Source: Acaudatibacter sp963835495
GTDB lineage: Bacteria > Pseudomonadota > Alphaproteobacteria > Caulobacterales > Caulobacteraceae
Direction of reading: 5' to 3'
DNA: 64,000 nucleotides
Assembly: GCA_963835495.1 (NCBI GenBank)
Contig: CAWIFQ010000003.1
Coordinates: 1-64,000 of the forward strand
Made by a program: the position numbers and the translations under genes. Below, one piece after another: positions 56,226-64,000 of this stretch. Within the stretch, counting starts at the first letter, position 1. The number at the start of each line of letters is the position of its first letter. The notes under the pieces are model-generated. The model was not told where the DNA came from. It was given only the letters and a program-made list of their open reading frames with translations, and searched no databases.

Positions 56226-57611
56226 CTACCAGCCAGTCTCCACCACGCTGGTCAGCGTGGTCTGGCCGTTGGCCGGCACCGGCACGGACCAGCCCAGGGT
56301 GAAGGCGTCGATCCTGCGGCTGGCGAGGCTCTCGGAGATCACCTTGGTGTCGCGGCCCCAGTAGCCGGACTGGCGCAGCTCCAACGTCACCGCCTCGCTC
56401 TTGGCGTTGCGCAGGACGTAGCTCATCGAATAGCGCGTGCGGTGGCTGTTGACGGCGGTCATGGCGACCAGGGTCGGCTGCACGGTGACGTCGAACGCCT
56501 CGCCCATCTTCAGCAGCAGCTCCGAGCCCTGCGGCACGTGGCCGATCGGCGCCTCGCCGACGAACTTGGGCGAGCCGGAGGCGTCGCGCTGGTAGATCCG
56601 CACCGTCCCCGCCGGCAGGCCCGAGCCCAGCCCGCCACCGGTGGAGTTGCTGAAGTCGACGCCCACCACCGCGTGCGCCGGCTCGCTGGCGCTGATCAGG
56701 TCGTAGGCGTTCCACTGGTAGACCCGGTGCGCGGTGACGCCCTGCGCGTCCAGGAAGCCGACCTGCTTGGTCTGGCTGGGCTGGATCGTGGTCCGCTCCG
56801 GCAGCGAGTAGATGTAGAAATCACCCAGCGCCTTGCCAGGGCCGGTGTTGGTCTCGGTCCCGGCGGAGGTGACGCCCTCGGTCGGATTGTAGTAGCTGGC
56901 GCCGCCATTGCCGGCGACCTGCACCTGGCCGGCGACCAGCTTGGTGTCGGCGTCGACGAACGGCGTGCCCGACTGGTTGTTGAGCGTGATCCAGCCCTGC
57001 AGGTCGAGCTTCCCGTTCGGCTCGTCGAACAGGGCGACGTAGTCGGCCTTCCACGACAGCCCGGTGGTCAGGTAGCTGAGCTTGGCCAGCCGCGCGCCGG
57101 CGTGGTCGCTGTCGACGGTGACCGACAGCGTCGGCTGGGCGCGCAGGTTCTGCGGCACCTTGTCGAAGATCACCCGCGTCGGCACGCCGTCGTCGCGCAG
57201 CACCTCGATGCGGTCGCCGATCTTCAGCACCACGCCCTCGTTGGCGGCGAGCACCGTCGCGACCTCGGTCACCTGAGCGCCGGTGCCAGGGTTGGTGCGC
57301 ACGATGGTCACCTGCTGGCCGACCGCCTTCTCCATCAGCTTGGAGGGGGTGAGCAGGTCGTAGTCGAAGTTCTGCTCGACGATGTCGATGCCATCGGCGG
57401 TGAGCGACACCGTCTCGGGGCGGATGGCGGAGGAGACGTCCTTGAACTCCAGGCGCTGGCGGCCCTTGGCGATGTCCAGCTGCCGCGCGTCCTGCACCAG
57501 GGCGAGGTCGGCGTTGTAGATGGTGACCTCGAGCCCCGGCCCGTCGGCGGCTTTCGCCACGCTCGCCGCGCCGATCAGCGCCACACCGGCCAGAAGAACC
57601 TTCCGCAACAT
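56226..57611 (-). CDS. DUF4139 domain exported protein C
   Basis: This is a more distant paralogue of 461 residues. It has a signal peptide (MLRKVLLAGVALIGAASVAK), LEVTIYNADLALVQDARQLD, QRLEFKDVSSAIRPETVSLT and NFDYDLLTPSKLMEKAVGQQ in the N-terminal domain, and DLQGWITLNNQSGTPFVDAD, LGDFYIYSLPERTTIQPSQT, QVGFLDAQGVTAHRVYQWNA and VGVDFSNSTGGGLGSGLPAG in the DUF4139 part. The end is SVPVPANGQTTLTSVVETGW. It is the ancestral-looking, intact member of the three-gene array; A and B are closer to each other and probably arose by a later duplication. Met 57611 gives a normal signal peptide. Confidence 0.9.
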   Translation of the reverse strand: MLRKVLLAGVALIGAASVAKAADGPGLEVTIYNADLALVQDARQLDIAKGRQRLEFKDVSSAIRPETVSLTADGIDIVEQNFDYDLLTPSKLMEKAVGQQVTIVRTNPGTGAQVTEVATVLAANEGVVLKIGDRIEVLRDDGVPTRVIFDKVPQNLRAQPTLSVTVDSDHAGARLAKLSYLTTGLSWKADYVALFDEPNGKLDLQGWITLNNQSGTPFVDADTKLVAGQVQVAGNGGASYYNPTEGVTSAGTETNTGPGKALGDFYIYSLPERTTIQPSQTKQVGFLDAQGVTAHRVYQWNAYDLISASEPAHAVVGVDFSNSTGGGLGSGLPAGTVRIYQRDASGSPKFVGEAPIGHVPQGSELLLKMGEAFDVTVQPTLVAMTAVNSHRTRYSMSYVLRNAKSEAVTLELRQSGYWGRDTKVISESLASRRIDAFTLGWSVPVPANGQTTLTSVVETGW

Positions 57612-57700
57612 GACGCCGCCTCCGCTTGTTTTACCGGAGCGTGTCACGCGCCCCATACCAAGTCGATACGGCCGAGCTCTGGAAACAGGGTTGAACTTCT

Positions 57701-57840
57701 TCCCCCTCCCCCGCGAGGGGAGGGGGCCAGGGGGTGGGGGGCTCTATCCGGAGAAGGTGTGGTCGGTGCGACGCGCGCCGACACCGAGCCCAGTTCTGGC
57801 AGCCCCCCATCCCCAACCCTTCCCCTCAAGGGGGAAGGGA
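57701..57840. repeat. Nested palindromic intergenic repeat (CCCCTCCCCC family), copy 2
   Basis: CCAGGGGGTGGGGGGCT near 57730 is inverted as AGCCCCCCATCCCC near 57804. Each side carries its own hairpin (CCCCTCCCCCGCGAGGGGAG at left, CTTCCCCTCAAGGGGGAAG at right). The design matches 51918-52062. Confidence 0.78.
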
Positions 57841-57841
57841 G

Positions 57842-58240
57842 TCAGCGGGGCCTTTGCGAGAAGCTTGGGTCGAGGATTTGATGTGCGACGGCCAGCGCCA
57901 GCATCACGACGCCGCAGGATAGGGGAATCCACAGTGCGGGAACATGTGCGTCTAGCCCCGCCGTCGCGAAAGGCGCGATGGCGGCGTGCCCGATCCACGA
58001 GACGCCGCAGGCGAGCAGCAGCAGCTTGCCCCACCATCGCGGCTTGCGGCTTAGCACCCACAGCGGCACGCCGACGACTGCGAAGCAGAACACACCGAAG
58101 GCCTGGATCTCCAGCTGCAGTGTGGGCAAGCCCCGCGCAAACACCGCCGGGACTTCGCCAAGGGCCATCCAAGCCGCGGCCGCCCCGGTGTTCACCAGGG
58201 CGGCGACGTAGACAAGCCTGAGCTGACCGACCCGATCCAT
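57842..58240 (-). CDS. Small multi-pass membrane protein, hypothetical
   Basis: The 132 residues show four hydrophobic helices (LRLVYVAALVNTGAAAAWMA, GVFCFAVVGVPLWVLSR, WWGKLLLLACGVSWIGHAAI, ALWIPLSCGVVMLALAVAHQ) with short loops. No family is recognised. ATG 58240 lies 3 bases after the pheT stop on the same strand, so it may be transcribed from the pheST unit. The downstream boundary is a palindromic repeat. Confidence 0.65.
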   Translation of the reverse strand: MDRVGQLRLVYVAALVNTGAAAAWMALGEVPAVFARGLPTLQLEIQAFGVFCFAVVGVPLWVLSRKPRWWGKLLLLACGVSWIGHAAIAPFATAGLDAHVPALWIPLSCGVVMLALAVAHQILDPSFSQRPR

Positions 58241-58242
58241 CG

Positions 58243-60622
58243 CTACCCGCGCAGCACCGCTCCGGCCGACTTCGCCGCCGCGGCGACGATCCGGGCCGAC
58301 AGCGCCTCGATCTCGGCGTCGGCCAGCGTCTTTTCGCGCGGCTGGATGGTGACTTCGACCGCGACCGACTTCTTGCCCTCGCCCACGCCAGGGCCCTGGT
58401 AGACGTCGAACACCCGCACGCCGGCGATCAGCACCCGGTCGGCGCGACTGCACGGCGCGGACGATGTCGCCGGCCGGCGTGTCCTGGCCCACCACGAACG
58501 CGAAGTCGCGGCTGAGCGGCATCAGCGGCGAAAGCGCCAGCGCCGGCTTGGTCTTCATCGCCTTCTTCTTCGGCTCCGGGATCGCCTCGGCCCAGATCTC
58601 GAACGCATAGACCGGCCCGGCGACATCCAGCGCCGCCAGCACCTTGGGGTGGATCTCGCCGAACTCGGCCAGCACCGCCTTGGGGCCCAGCTGCAGCCGC
58701 GCTGCGCGGCCCGGTCGCCACCAGGGCGCGGTGTCGGCCTGCGCCACCTGCAGGTTGGCCACCGGCGCGCCCAACTCGTCGAGCAGGGCCATCAGGTCGG
58801 CCTTGATCGCGAACACGTCCTCCGCCGGCGCGTGGTCCCAGCGGCGCGGACCGTGCGGGGCGAGGATGGCGGCGATGGCCGTGCGCTCGTCACCCGGCTC
58901 GGTCCCGGCGAACACCGGGCCGATCTCGAACAGCGCGCAGTCGGGGAAGCCGCGCCGGGCGTTGCGGCCGGCCGCCTCGATCAGGCTGGGCAGCACCGAG
59001 GGGCGCATGCAGTCGAGCTCGGGGCTGATCGGGTTGGCCAGCACCAGCTCGTCCGCGCCGCCGCCAAACAGCTTCGCGGCCGCCTGGCTGACGAACGAGA
59101 AGGTCAGCGCTTCGGCGTAGCCCGCCGCCGCCAGCGCCCGGCGGGCTACGCGCAGCCGGCTCTGGCGCAGGGTCAGCACCCCGCTGGCGGGCCGGACCAT
59201 CGGCGGCAGCGGTTCGGCCGGCAGGGCGTCGTAGCCGGCGATGCGGGCGACCTCCTCGACCAGGTCGGCGCGGCCCTCGACGTCGCGCCGCCAGGTCGGC
59301 GGCTGCACGCGCGAACCCTCGATCGCGAACCCGAGTGTTTCCAGGATCGTCCGTATGCGGGAGTTGGGCAGCGCCAGTCCGGCGAGGCGCTCGACGTAGC
59401 CGGGATCCCAGGCGATCACCGGCGGCGGGGCGGGGATCTCGCCGGCCAGCGGAAATCTGCGACGGCTCGCCGCCGCACATCTCCAGGATCAGCTGCGTCG
59501 CCAGCTCCAGGCCCGGAACCACGAAGCCCGGATCGACGCCGCGGGCGAAGCGGTACTGCGCGTCGGAGACCAGGGCCGAGGTCGCGGCCGGTCTGGGCGG
59601 TGCGGATCGGATCGAACCAGGCGCTCTCGATGAAGACGTCGGTGGTCTCGAGCTGAGAGCCCGTGCTCTCGCCGCCCATCACTCCGCCCAGCCCGATCGC
59701 GCCGGAGCCGTCGGCGATCACGCACATCTCCGCGGTGACCTCATAGGTCTTGCCGTCCAGCGCCGCGACCTTCTCGCCGGCCTTGCCCAACCTCGCCTCG
59801 ATCACCCCGCCAGCGATCTTCGCCGCGTCATAGACGTGCAGCGGCCGGGCGCGGTCGTAGGAGAGGAAGTTGGTCACGTCGACCAGGGCGTTGATCGGGC
59901 GAAGGCCGATGGCGCGCAGCAGGTCCTGCATCCAGGCCGGCGACGGCCCATTCTTCAGCCCACGGATCACCCGGCCGGCGAAAGCCGGGCAGGCGTCGGA
60001 GCCGTCGACCCGGATCTCGATCGGGCAGGGGAACTTGCCGGGCACGGGCTTGACCGACGAGGTCCTTCAGCGTCCCGAGCCCGGCCGCCGCCAGGTCGCG
60101 GGCGATGCCGGCGACGCCCAGCCAGTCGGGCCGGTTCGGCGTCACCTCGAAGTCGATCACCGCCTCCAGGCCCAGCGCCTCGGCGGCGGGCGTCCCCACC
60201 GGCGCCTCGGCCAGCTCCAGGATGCCGTCGCTCTCTTCGGCCGTCTGCAGCTCGGCGGCCGAGCACAGCATGCCGTTGGAGACGACGCCGCGCACCGGCC
60301 GCGGCTCCAGGGTGATGCCGCTGCCGGGGATGTAGGTCCCGATCGGCGCATAGACGGTGTAGAGCCCGGCCCGCGCGTTCGGCGCGCCGCAGACGATCTC
60401 CTTCAGGCCGTCCTTGGTCTCGACCTGGCAGACCCGCAAGCGGTCGGCGTTGGGGTGCTGCACGGCCTCGACGACGCGGGCCACCGAGAACGCCGCCAGC
60501 TTCGCGCCAGGGTCCTCGACATGCTCGACCTCGAGCCCCGCCATGGTCATCGCCTCGGCCACCTCGGCCACGGTGGCGGCGGTGTCCAGGTGGCTCTTCA
60601 GCCAGGAAAGGGTGAATTTCAT
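58243..60622 (-). CDS. pheT: Phenylalanyl-tRNA synthetase beta subunit, several frameshifts
   Basis: PheT, with PheS, forms the alpha2beta2 enzyme that charges tRNA-Phe. Starting at ATG 60622: MKFTLSWLKSHLDTAATVAE, VVEAVQHPNADRLRVCQVET (tRNA-binding OB domain), FEVTPNRPDWLGVAGIARDL; then after breaks near 60055, 59600 and 59450, LRPINALVDVTNFLSYDRAR, FARGVDPGFVVPGLELATQL and PPTWRRDVEGRADLVEEVAR, FGEIHPKVLAALDVAGPVYA. After a break near 58440 comes the anticodon-binding end VRVFDVYQGPGVGEGKKSVA to 58243. The corrected length of about 793 residues is normal. Four breaks in an essential gene argue for sequence error. Confidence 0.96.
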
Positions 60623-60634
60623 CGTGAAATCTCC

Positions 60635-60787
60635 CCTTCTCCCCTTGCGGGAGAAGGTGTCGCCGCAGGCGACGGATGAGGGGTCGCACCGACGGCGGGA
60701 ACGCGGTGTCGGGAAGCTAGCCGGAGAGGCGCCGTCGACCCCTCATCCGACCGCTTCGCGGCCACCTTCTCCCGCAGGGGGAGAAGG
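60635..60787. repeat. Nested palindromic repeat between pheS and pheT
   Basis: The left half CCTTCTCCCCTTGCGGGAGAA ... GGATGAGGGGTCG is inverted as CGACCCCTCATCC ... CTTCTCCCGCAGGGGGAGAAG. Each half is itself two hairpins (TTCTCCC..GGGAGAA and GTCGCC..GGCGAC at left). It lies in the transcribed spacer and could fold strongly in the mRNA. Confidence 0.85.
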
Positions 60788-60806
60788 GCGTTTACAAGCG
60801 CGGCCA

Positions 60807-61920
60807 TCAGCTCAGCCCCGAGGCCGGGTTGGGGTCGGCGAAGGCGGAAAAGCCGTAGTGCGCCAGCCAGCGGGTGTCCGCGCCGGTCATGTCGCGCACG
60901 TCCGGCATGCCGTACTTCAGCATCGCCAGCCGGTCGATGCCCATGCCGAACGCGAAGCCCTGCCACTCGTCCGGGTCCAGGCCGCAGATGCGCAGGATGT
61001 TGGGATGCACCATGCCGCCGCCGAGGATCTCCAGCCAGTCGCTGCCCTCGCCGATCTTCACCGTGTCGCCGGAGCGGTCGCACTGCACGTCCATCTCCGC
61101 CGAGGGCTCGGTGAACGGGAAGTGGTGCGGCCGGAAGCGGGTGACGACGTTGTCGATCTCGAAGAACCGCCGCACGAAGGCGTCCAGCGTCCACTTCAGG
61201 TGGCCCATGTGGATCGCCCGGTCGATCACCAGGCCTTCCATCTGGTGGAACATCGGCGAGTGGGTGGCGTCGCTGTCGCAGCGATAGACCCGGCCCGGGC
61301 CGACGATGCGGATCGGCGGCGCCTGGTGCACGGCGTACTGCGGCGCGCCCTGGGGCGTGTTGGCGCGGCGCATCACCCGCACCTGGATCGGGCTGGTGTG
61401 GGTGCGCAGCAGCTTGCGCTCGCCGTTGGCGTCCGGCTTCAGGAAGAAGGTGTCGTGCATCTCCCGCGCCGGGTGGCGGGGCGGGAAGTTGAGCGCCGAG
61501 AAGTTGTGGAAGTCGTCCTCGATGTCCGGGCCCTCGGCGACCGCAGAAGCCCATCTCGGCGAACACGGCGACCATCTCGTCCATCACCTGCAGCGTCGGG
61601 TGCACCGAGCCCTTGCGGCGCGGCGGCGCGGGCAGCGATAGGTCGAGCCGGCCGGCGGCCAGCTGCGCCTCCAGCGCGGCGTCCTCCAGCTCGGCCTTGC
61701 GGGCGGCGACGGCGGCGGCGATCGCGTCGCGCAGCCCGTTGATCGCCGGGCCTTCGATGCGCCGCTCGTCCGGGCTCATCTGCCCCAGGCTCTTGAGCAG
61801 CGCGGAGATCACCCCGGTCTTGCCCAGCGCGGCGACCCGGATCTGATCCAGCGCCTCCAGGTCCGGCGCGGCGGCGATCTGGGCGGTGAGGTCGGTTTGT
61901 AGTTCGGTGTGGTCGGTCAT
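60807..61920 (-). CDS. pheS: Phenylalanyl-tRNA synthetase alpha subunit, one frameshift
   Basis: The N-terminal coiled coil (ALDQIRVAALGKTGVISALL, SPDERRIEGPAINGLRDAIA) is followed by HPTLQVMDEMVAVFAEMGF. After a break near 61545 the catalytic domain is read: GPDIEDDFHNFSALNFPPRH, PAREMHDTFFLKPD, RTHTSPIQVRVMRR (motif 2 region), GRVYRCDSDATHSPMFHQME, FRPHHFPFTEPSAEMDVQC and GFAFGMGIDRLAMLKYGMPD (motif 3). The corrected length of about 370 residues is normal for alphaproteobacterial PheS. It binds phenylalanine and ATP. Start ATG 61920. The pheT gene follows 184 bases downstream, beyond a palindromic repeat. Confidence 0.96.
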
Positions 61921-61972
61921 CTGTCTGTGCGCGCCGAGAGCCGATGCCTCAAGCGCGACCCTTCCCTTTCCC

Positions 61973-62094
61973 GGTCATGGCCGGGCGTCAGTCCCGGCCA
62001 TCCATGAACACTGTCCGCGCCATGGCCGCGCCCGGCGCGGCCACTCCACTCAATTGCGTGCTTGGATCGCCGGGACTGACGCCCGGCGATGACC
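61973..62094. repeat. Inverted-repeat element between rplT and pheS
   Basis: GGTCATGGCCGGGCGTCAGT at 61973 is answered by the inverted ACTGACGCCCGGCGATGACC ending at 62094, with GGACTGAC cores matching. The centre holds the GCCGCGCCCGGCGCGGCC palindrome. It occupies the pheS leader, about 50 bases upstream of the start codon. Confidence 0.82.
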
Positions 62095-62152
62095 GATTGA
62101 GGGGAAATGGCTCGTGAGATCATTGATGCTCTAGCGTGGAAGCATGGTCAGC

Positions 62153-62189
62153 AAAAAGCCCTCCGACGGGTCTCGCCGGAGGGCTTTTT
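62153..62189 (-). terminator. Intrinsic terminator after rplT
   Basis: The stem AGCCCTCCG / CGGAGGGCT has an 11-base loop, flanked by AAAAA on one side and TTTTT on the other, so it can stop transcription in both directions. It lies 24 bases beyond the rplT stop and separates the ribosomal genes from pheST. Confidence 0.9.
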
Positions 62190-62212
62190 CGAGGGCGCGA
62201 ACGCGATCTCGG

Positions 62213-62569
62213 TTAGGCCAGCGCGGCGCGAACCTGCTCGGCGATGGCCTTGAACGCGGCGGGATCCGATCCGGCGATGTCCGCAAGCACCTTGCGGTCC
62301 ATCTCGATCCCAGCCTCGCCAAGGCCGTGAATAAACTGCGAGTAGGTAAAGCCCTCGGTGCGGGCCGCGGCGTTGATGCGCTGGATCCACAGCGAGCGGA
62401 ACGAGCGCTTGCGGACCTTGCGGTCGCGGTAGGCGTACTGCCCGGCCTTGTCGACCGCGGCCTTCGCCGTGCGGATGGTGTTCTTGCGGCGGCCAAAGAA
62501 ACCCTTGGCCTGTTCCAGCACCTTCTTGTGCCGGGCGTGGGCGACGACGCCCCGTTTTACACGCGCCAT
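62213..62569 (-). CDS. rplT: 50S ribosomal protein L20
   Basis: The 118-residue protein is complete: MARVKRGVVAHARHKKVLEQ, AKGFFGRRKNTIRTAKAAVD, YAYRDRKVRKRSFRSLWIQR, INAAARTEGFTYSQFIHGLG and GIEMDRKVLADIAGSDPAAF. L20 binds 23S rRNA early in assembly of the large subunit and in some bacteria represses its own operon. It follows rpmI by 12 bases and ends before a strong terminator. The gene is intact and of normal length. Confidence 0.98.
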   Translation of the reverse strand: MARVKRGVVAHARHKKVLEQAKGFFGRRKNTIRTAKAAVDKAGQYAYRDRKVRKRSFRSLWIQRINAAARTEGFTYSQFIHGLGEAGIEMDRKVLADIAGSDPAAFKAIAEQVRAALA

Positions 62570-62581
62570 GTCAGCCGCTCC

Positions 62582-62785
62582 TTATTTCAAGCCGTAGGGG
62601 ATGTACGTCCGGATCGTCTTGGAGTCGGACTCAGACATCACCTTGGTGCCGCGGTTCTGGCGAATGTACTTGGCGTTGTGGCTCATCAGCCGGTGCCGCT
62701 TGCCCGCGACGCCGGCCTTGATCAGGCCGGTCGCAGTCAGCTTGAAGCGCTTCTTGGCGCCCGATTTGGTCTTCAACTTCGGCAT
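62582..62785 (-). CDS. rpmI: 50S ribosomal protein L35
   Basis: The 67-residue basic protein MPKLKTKSGAKKRFKLTATG, LIKAGVAGKRHRLMSHNAKY, IRQNRGTKVMSESDSKTIRT is a typical alphaproteobacterial L35. It forms an operon with rplT, 12 bases downstream. The usual third member infC is not upstream; instead a repeat-containing spacer and a divergent sulfurtransferase gene follow. Met 62785 gives the canonical start; the longer frame upstream is not protein-like. Confidence 0.97.
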   Translation of the reverse strand: MPKLKTKSGAKKRFKLTATGLIKAGVAGKRHRLMSHNAKYIRQNRGTKVMSESDSKTIRTYIPYGLK

Positions 62786-63205
62786 TTTGCATCGGAGCTT
62801 GTGCAGCCCCGTCCTCTGGAGGATGGCGGAGTGAACCGCCCTGGCATGCCATGGGCCAGGCGGCTCGACGAAGCCGGCGCTTGTAGGGGAAGGGTGGGGG
62901 GAATGCAAGCGGGGGAGCTTGCTGGGCTCGGATCTCGGAACCACCTCGGCCAAGCGATCGATGCGAGGCGTCGATCTAACCCGTCACCCCGGGCGGAGCG
63001 CGTGCGCGTAGACCCGGGGCCGCAAGCGCCGCGACCCGTCTGGAATTCGTTTTGGAGCCGGCGGGTCCGGCCCCGGCTCGGCGCGGCTCGCGCCGCTTGG
63101 CCGGGGTGACGGCAAAGCGCAGTCGGTTTGAAGCAGGCGCACAGTCCTTGACTGGGCCACGATCCCGGAATCACGCTGCGCCGACGGCTCAAGAGGACCT
63201 GCGAC
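62786..63205. other. Intergenic region between rpmI and the sulfurtransferase gene
   Basis: No gene is seen. It must hold the rpmI-rplT promoter and the promoter of the divergent sulfurtransferase gene. The part at 62981-63112 is a palindromic element. Confidence 0.5.
62981..63112. repeat. Inverted-repeat element with CCGTCACCCCGG ends
   Basis: CCGTCACCCCGG at 62981-62992 is inverted exactly as CCGGGGTGACGG at 63101-63112. Inside, GACCCGGGGCC and the TCCGGCCCCGG stretch also pair. The GTCACCCC/GGGGTGAC ends differ from the other repeat families in this window. Confidence 0.78.
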
Positions 63206-64000
63206 ATGACAGCGGACTTCGACGGACGCGGCCTCGTCTCCACCGCGTGGCTCGCCGAACACCTGGGCGATCCCGACCTGCGCATCTTCGATGTCACCGT
63301 GCACCTGCGGCCGAGCACATCGGGCGGGCCTTACCAGATCGAGAGCGGGCGGGCGGACTACGAGGCCGCGCACGTCGCGGGCGCGGGGTTCCTGGACCTG
63401 CCGGGCGATCTTTCCGACACCAGCTCCCCGCTCGCCTTCACCATGCCGCCGGTCGAAAGCCTGGCGGCGGCGCTGGGGGCGGCCGGCGTCGGGATAGGCT
63501 CGCGCGTGATCGTCTATTCCACCACCACACCGATGTGGGCGACGCGGCTGTGGTGGATGCTGCGCGCCTGCGGCTTCGACAACGCCGCGGTGCTCGACGG
63601 CGGCTTCGCGAAGTGGAAGGCGGAGGGCAGGGCGGTGGAGGGCGGCGAGAAGCGCTATCCGCCGGCCGAGCTGACGCTGGCCGCGCGGCCGGAACTATGG
63701 GCCGACAAGGCCGCGGTGCTGGCGGCGGTCGGCGACGGGGCGGTCTGCACCATCAACGCCCTGTCGCCCAGCGTCCACCGCGGCGAGGGGGCGACCAACT
63801 ACGGCCGCAAGGGCCACATCGCCGGCAGCCGCAACGTGCCCTACGCGGCGCTGCTGAACGAGGACGGGACCTATCGCGGCGACGATGAACTGCGGGGCCT
63901 GTTCGAAGCGGTCGGCGCGCTCGGCCGTCCGCGGGTGATCTGCTATTGCGGCGGCGGCATTTCGGCGACGATGGACGCGCTCGCGCTCACCCGCCTCGGC
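63206..64000 (+). CDS. Sulfurtransferase with tandem rhodanese domains, cut by window end
   Basis: Rhodanese-type enzymes move sulfane sulfur from thiosulfate or 3-mercaptopyruvate to thiol or cyanide acceptors. The first domain (GRGLVSTAWLAEHLGDPDLR, GHVAGA-like AAHVAGAGFLDLPGDLSDT, VIVYSTTTPMWATRLWWMLR, CGFDNAAVLDGGFAKWKAEG) lacks the active-site cysteine, as normal for the N-terminal repeat. The second domain (HRGEGATNYGRKGHIAGSRN, VICYCGGGISATMDALALTR) carries the active cysteine in CGGGISAT, the loop form of thiosulfate/mercaptopyruvate sulfurtransferases. ATG 63206 is preceded by AAGAGGACC. The last 20 or so residues lie outside the window. Confidence 0.93.
   Translation, partial: MTADFDGRGLVSTAWLAEHLGDPDLRIFDVTVHLRPSTSGGPYQIESGRADYEAAHVAGAGFLDLPGDLSDTSSPLAFTMPPVESLAAALGAAGVGIGSRVIVYSTTTPMWATRLWWMLRACGFDNAAVLDGGFAKWKAEGRAVEGGEKRYPPAELTLAARPELWADKAAVLAAVGDGAVCTINALSPSVHRGEGATNYGRKGHIAGSRNVPYAALLNEDGTYRGDDELRGLFEAVGALGRPRVICYCGGGISATMDALALTRLG

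Overview
The window is GC-rich bacterial DNA with at least two unrelated parts. From about 15.4 kb to the end, the gene content suits an alphaproteobacterium of the Caulobacteraceae (Phenylobacterium/Caulobacter-like): lepA, pheS-pheT, rpmI-rplT, a DUF1134/EipA-type envelope protein, three tandem DUF4139 proteins, a DUF47-PiT phosphate transporter pair, DUF983, MmcQ/YjbR, a tRNA-Ser(GGA) and a ParB-binding parS motif. The first 15.4 kb is foreign to that background. At 5.36-15.42 kb lies an acidobacterium-like block: DUF1552, secreted ankyrin protein, LLM oxidoreductase, DegT aminotransferase, VanZ, multi-membrane glycosyltransferase-like proteins and a sigma-54 regulator. At 0-5.34 kb lies a mixed block with a ruined panE, a ring-cleavage dioxygenase, TolC and malic enzyme. 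At both block borders two genes are cut at the same point, so assembly chimerism is the simplest reading, although transfer cannot be excluded.

Single-base indels are dense. lepA, pheS and pheT, which are normally intact or essential, are broken by frameshifts that leave the downstream protein perfectly recognisable. I therefore treat most frameshifts as sequence error, as expected of weakly polished long reads, and give merged gene coordinates. Two in-frame stops (24273-24275 and near 26801-26803) are different: they look like single transitions and lie in a decaying accessory zone.

Layout: 0-5.3 kb, panE and CMD remnants, HPCD-type dioxygenase, TolC, malic enzyme. 5.4-15.4 kb, acidobacterial block. 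15.4-16.3 kb, truncated LLM oxidoreductase. 16.9-22.7 kb, a tightly overlapping operon of a CHASE2 membrane protein, a secreted protein and a secreted TPR-CHAT protease. 22.7-28.4 kb, accessory genes, several decayed (SDR, AbiU2/HEPN-like pseudogene, hybrid kinase fragment, XRE regulator). 28.5-35.7 kb, a mobile-element module (ParB-domain DNA methylase, DUF3489-DUF2924-serine recombinase, terminase, DUF5681) ending at tRNA-Ser. 35.9-46.8 kb, metabolic genes (GST, amidase, amidohydrolase, Gfo/Idh oxidoreductase, NamZ-type DUF1343) and phosphate uptake. 46.8-48.3 kb, a repeat-rich stretch with a parS site. 48.3-64 kb, GNAT, a truncated TcmP pair, lepA, EipA, DUF4139 genes, pheT-pheS, rplT-rpmI and a sulfurtransferase cut by the window end.

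The intergenic spaces of the caulobacterial part carry several families of nested palindromes, two of which have entered coding sequences. The best candidate for an undescribed system is the CHASE2-secreted-CHAT operon, which looks like an extracytoplasmic sensor-protease cassette. No CRISPR array or rRNA was seen.
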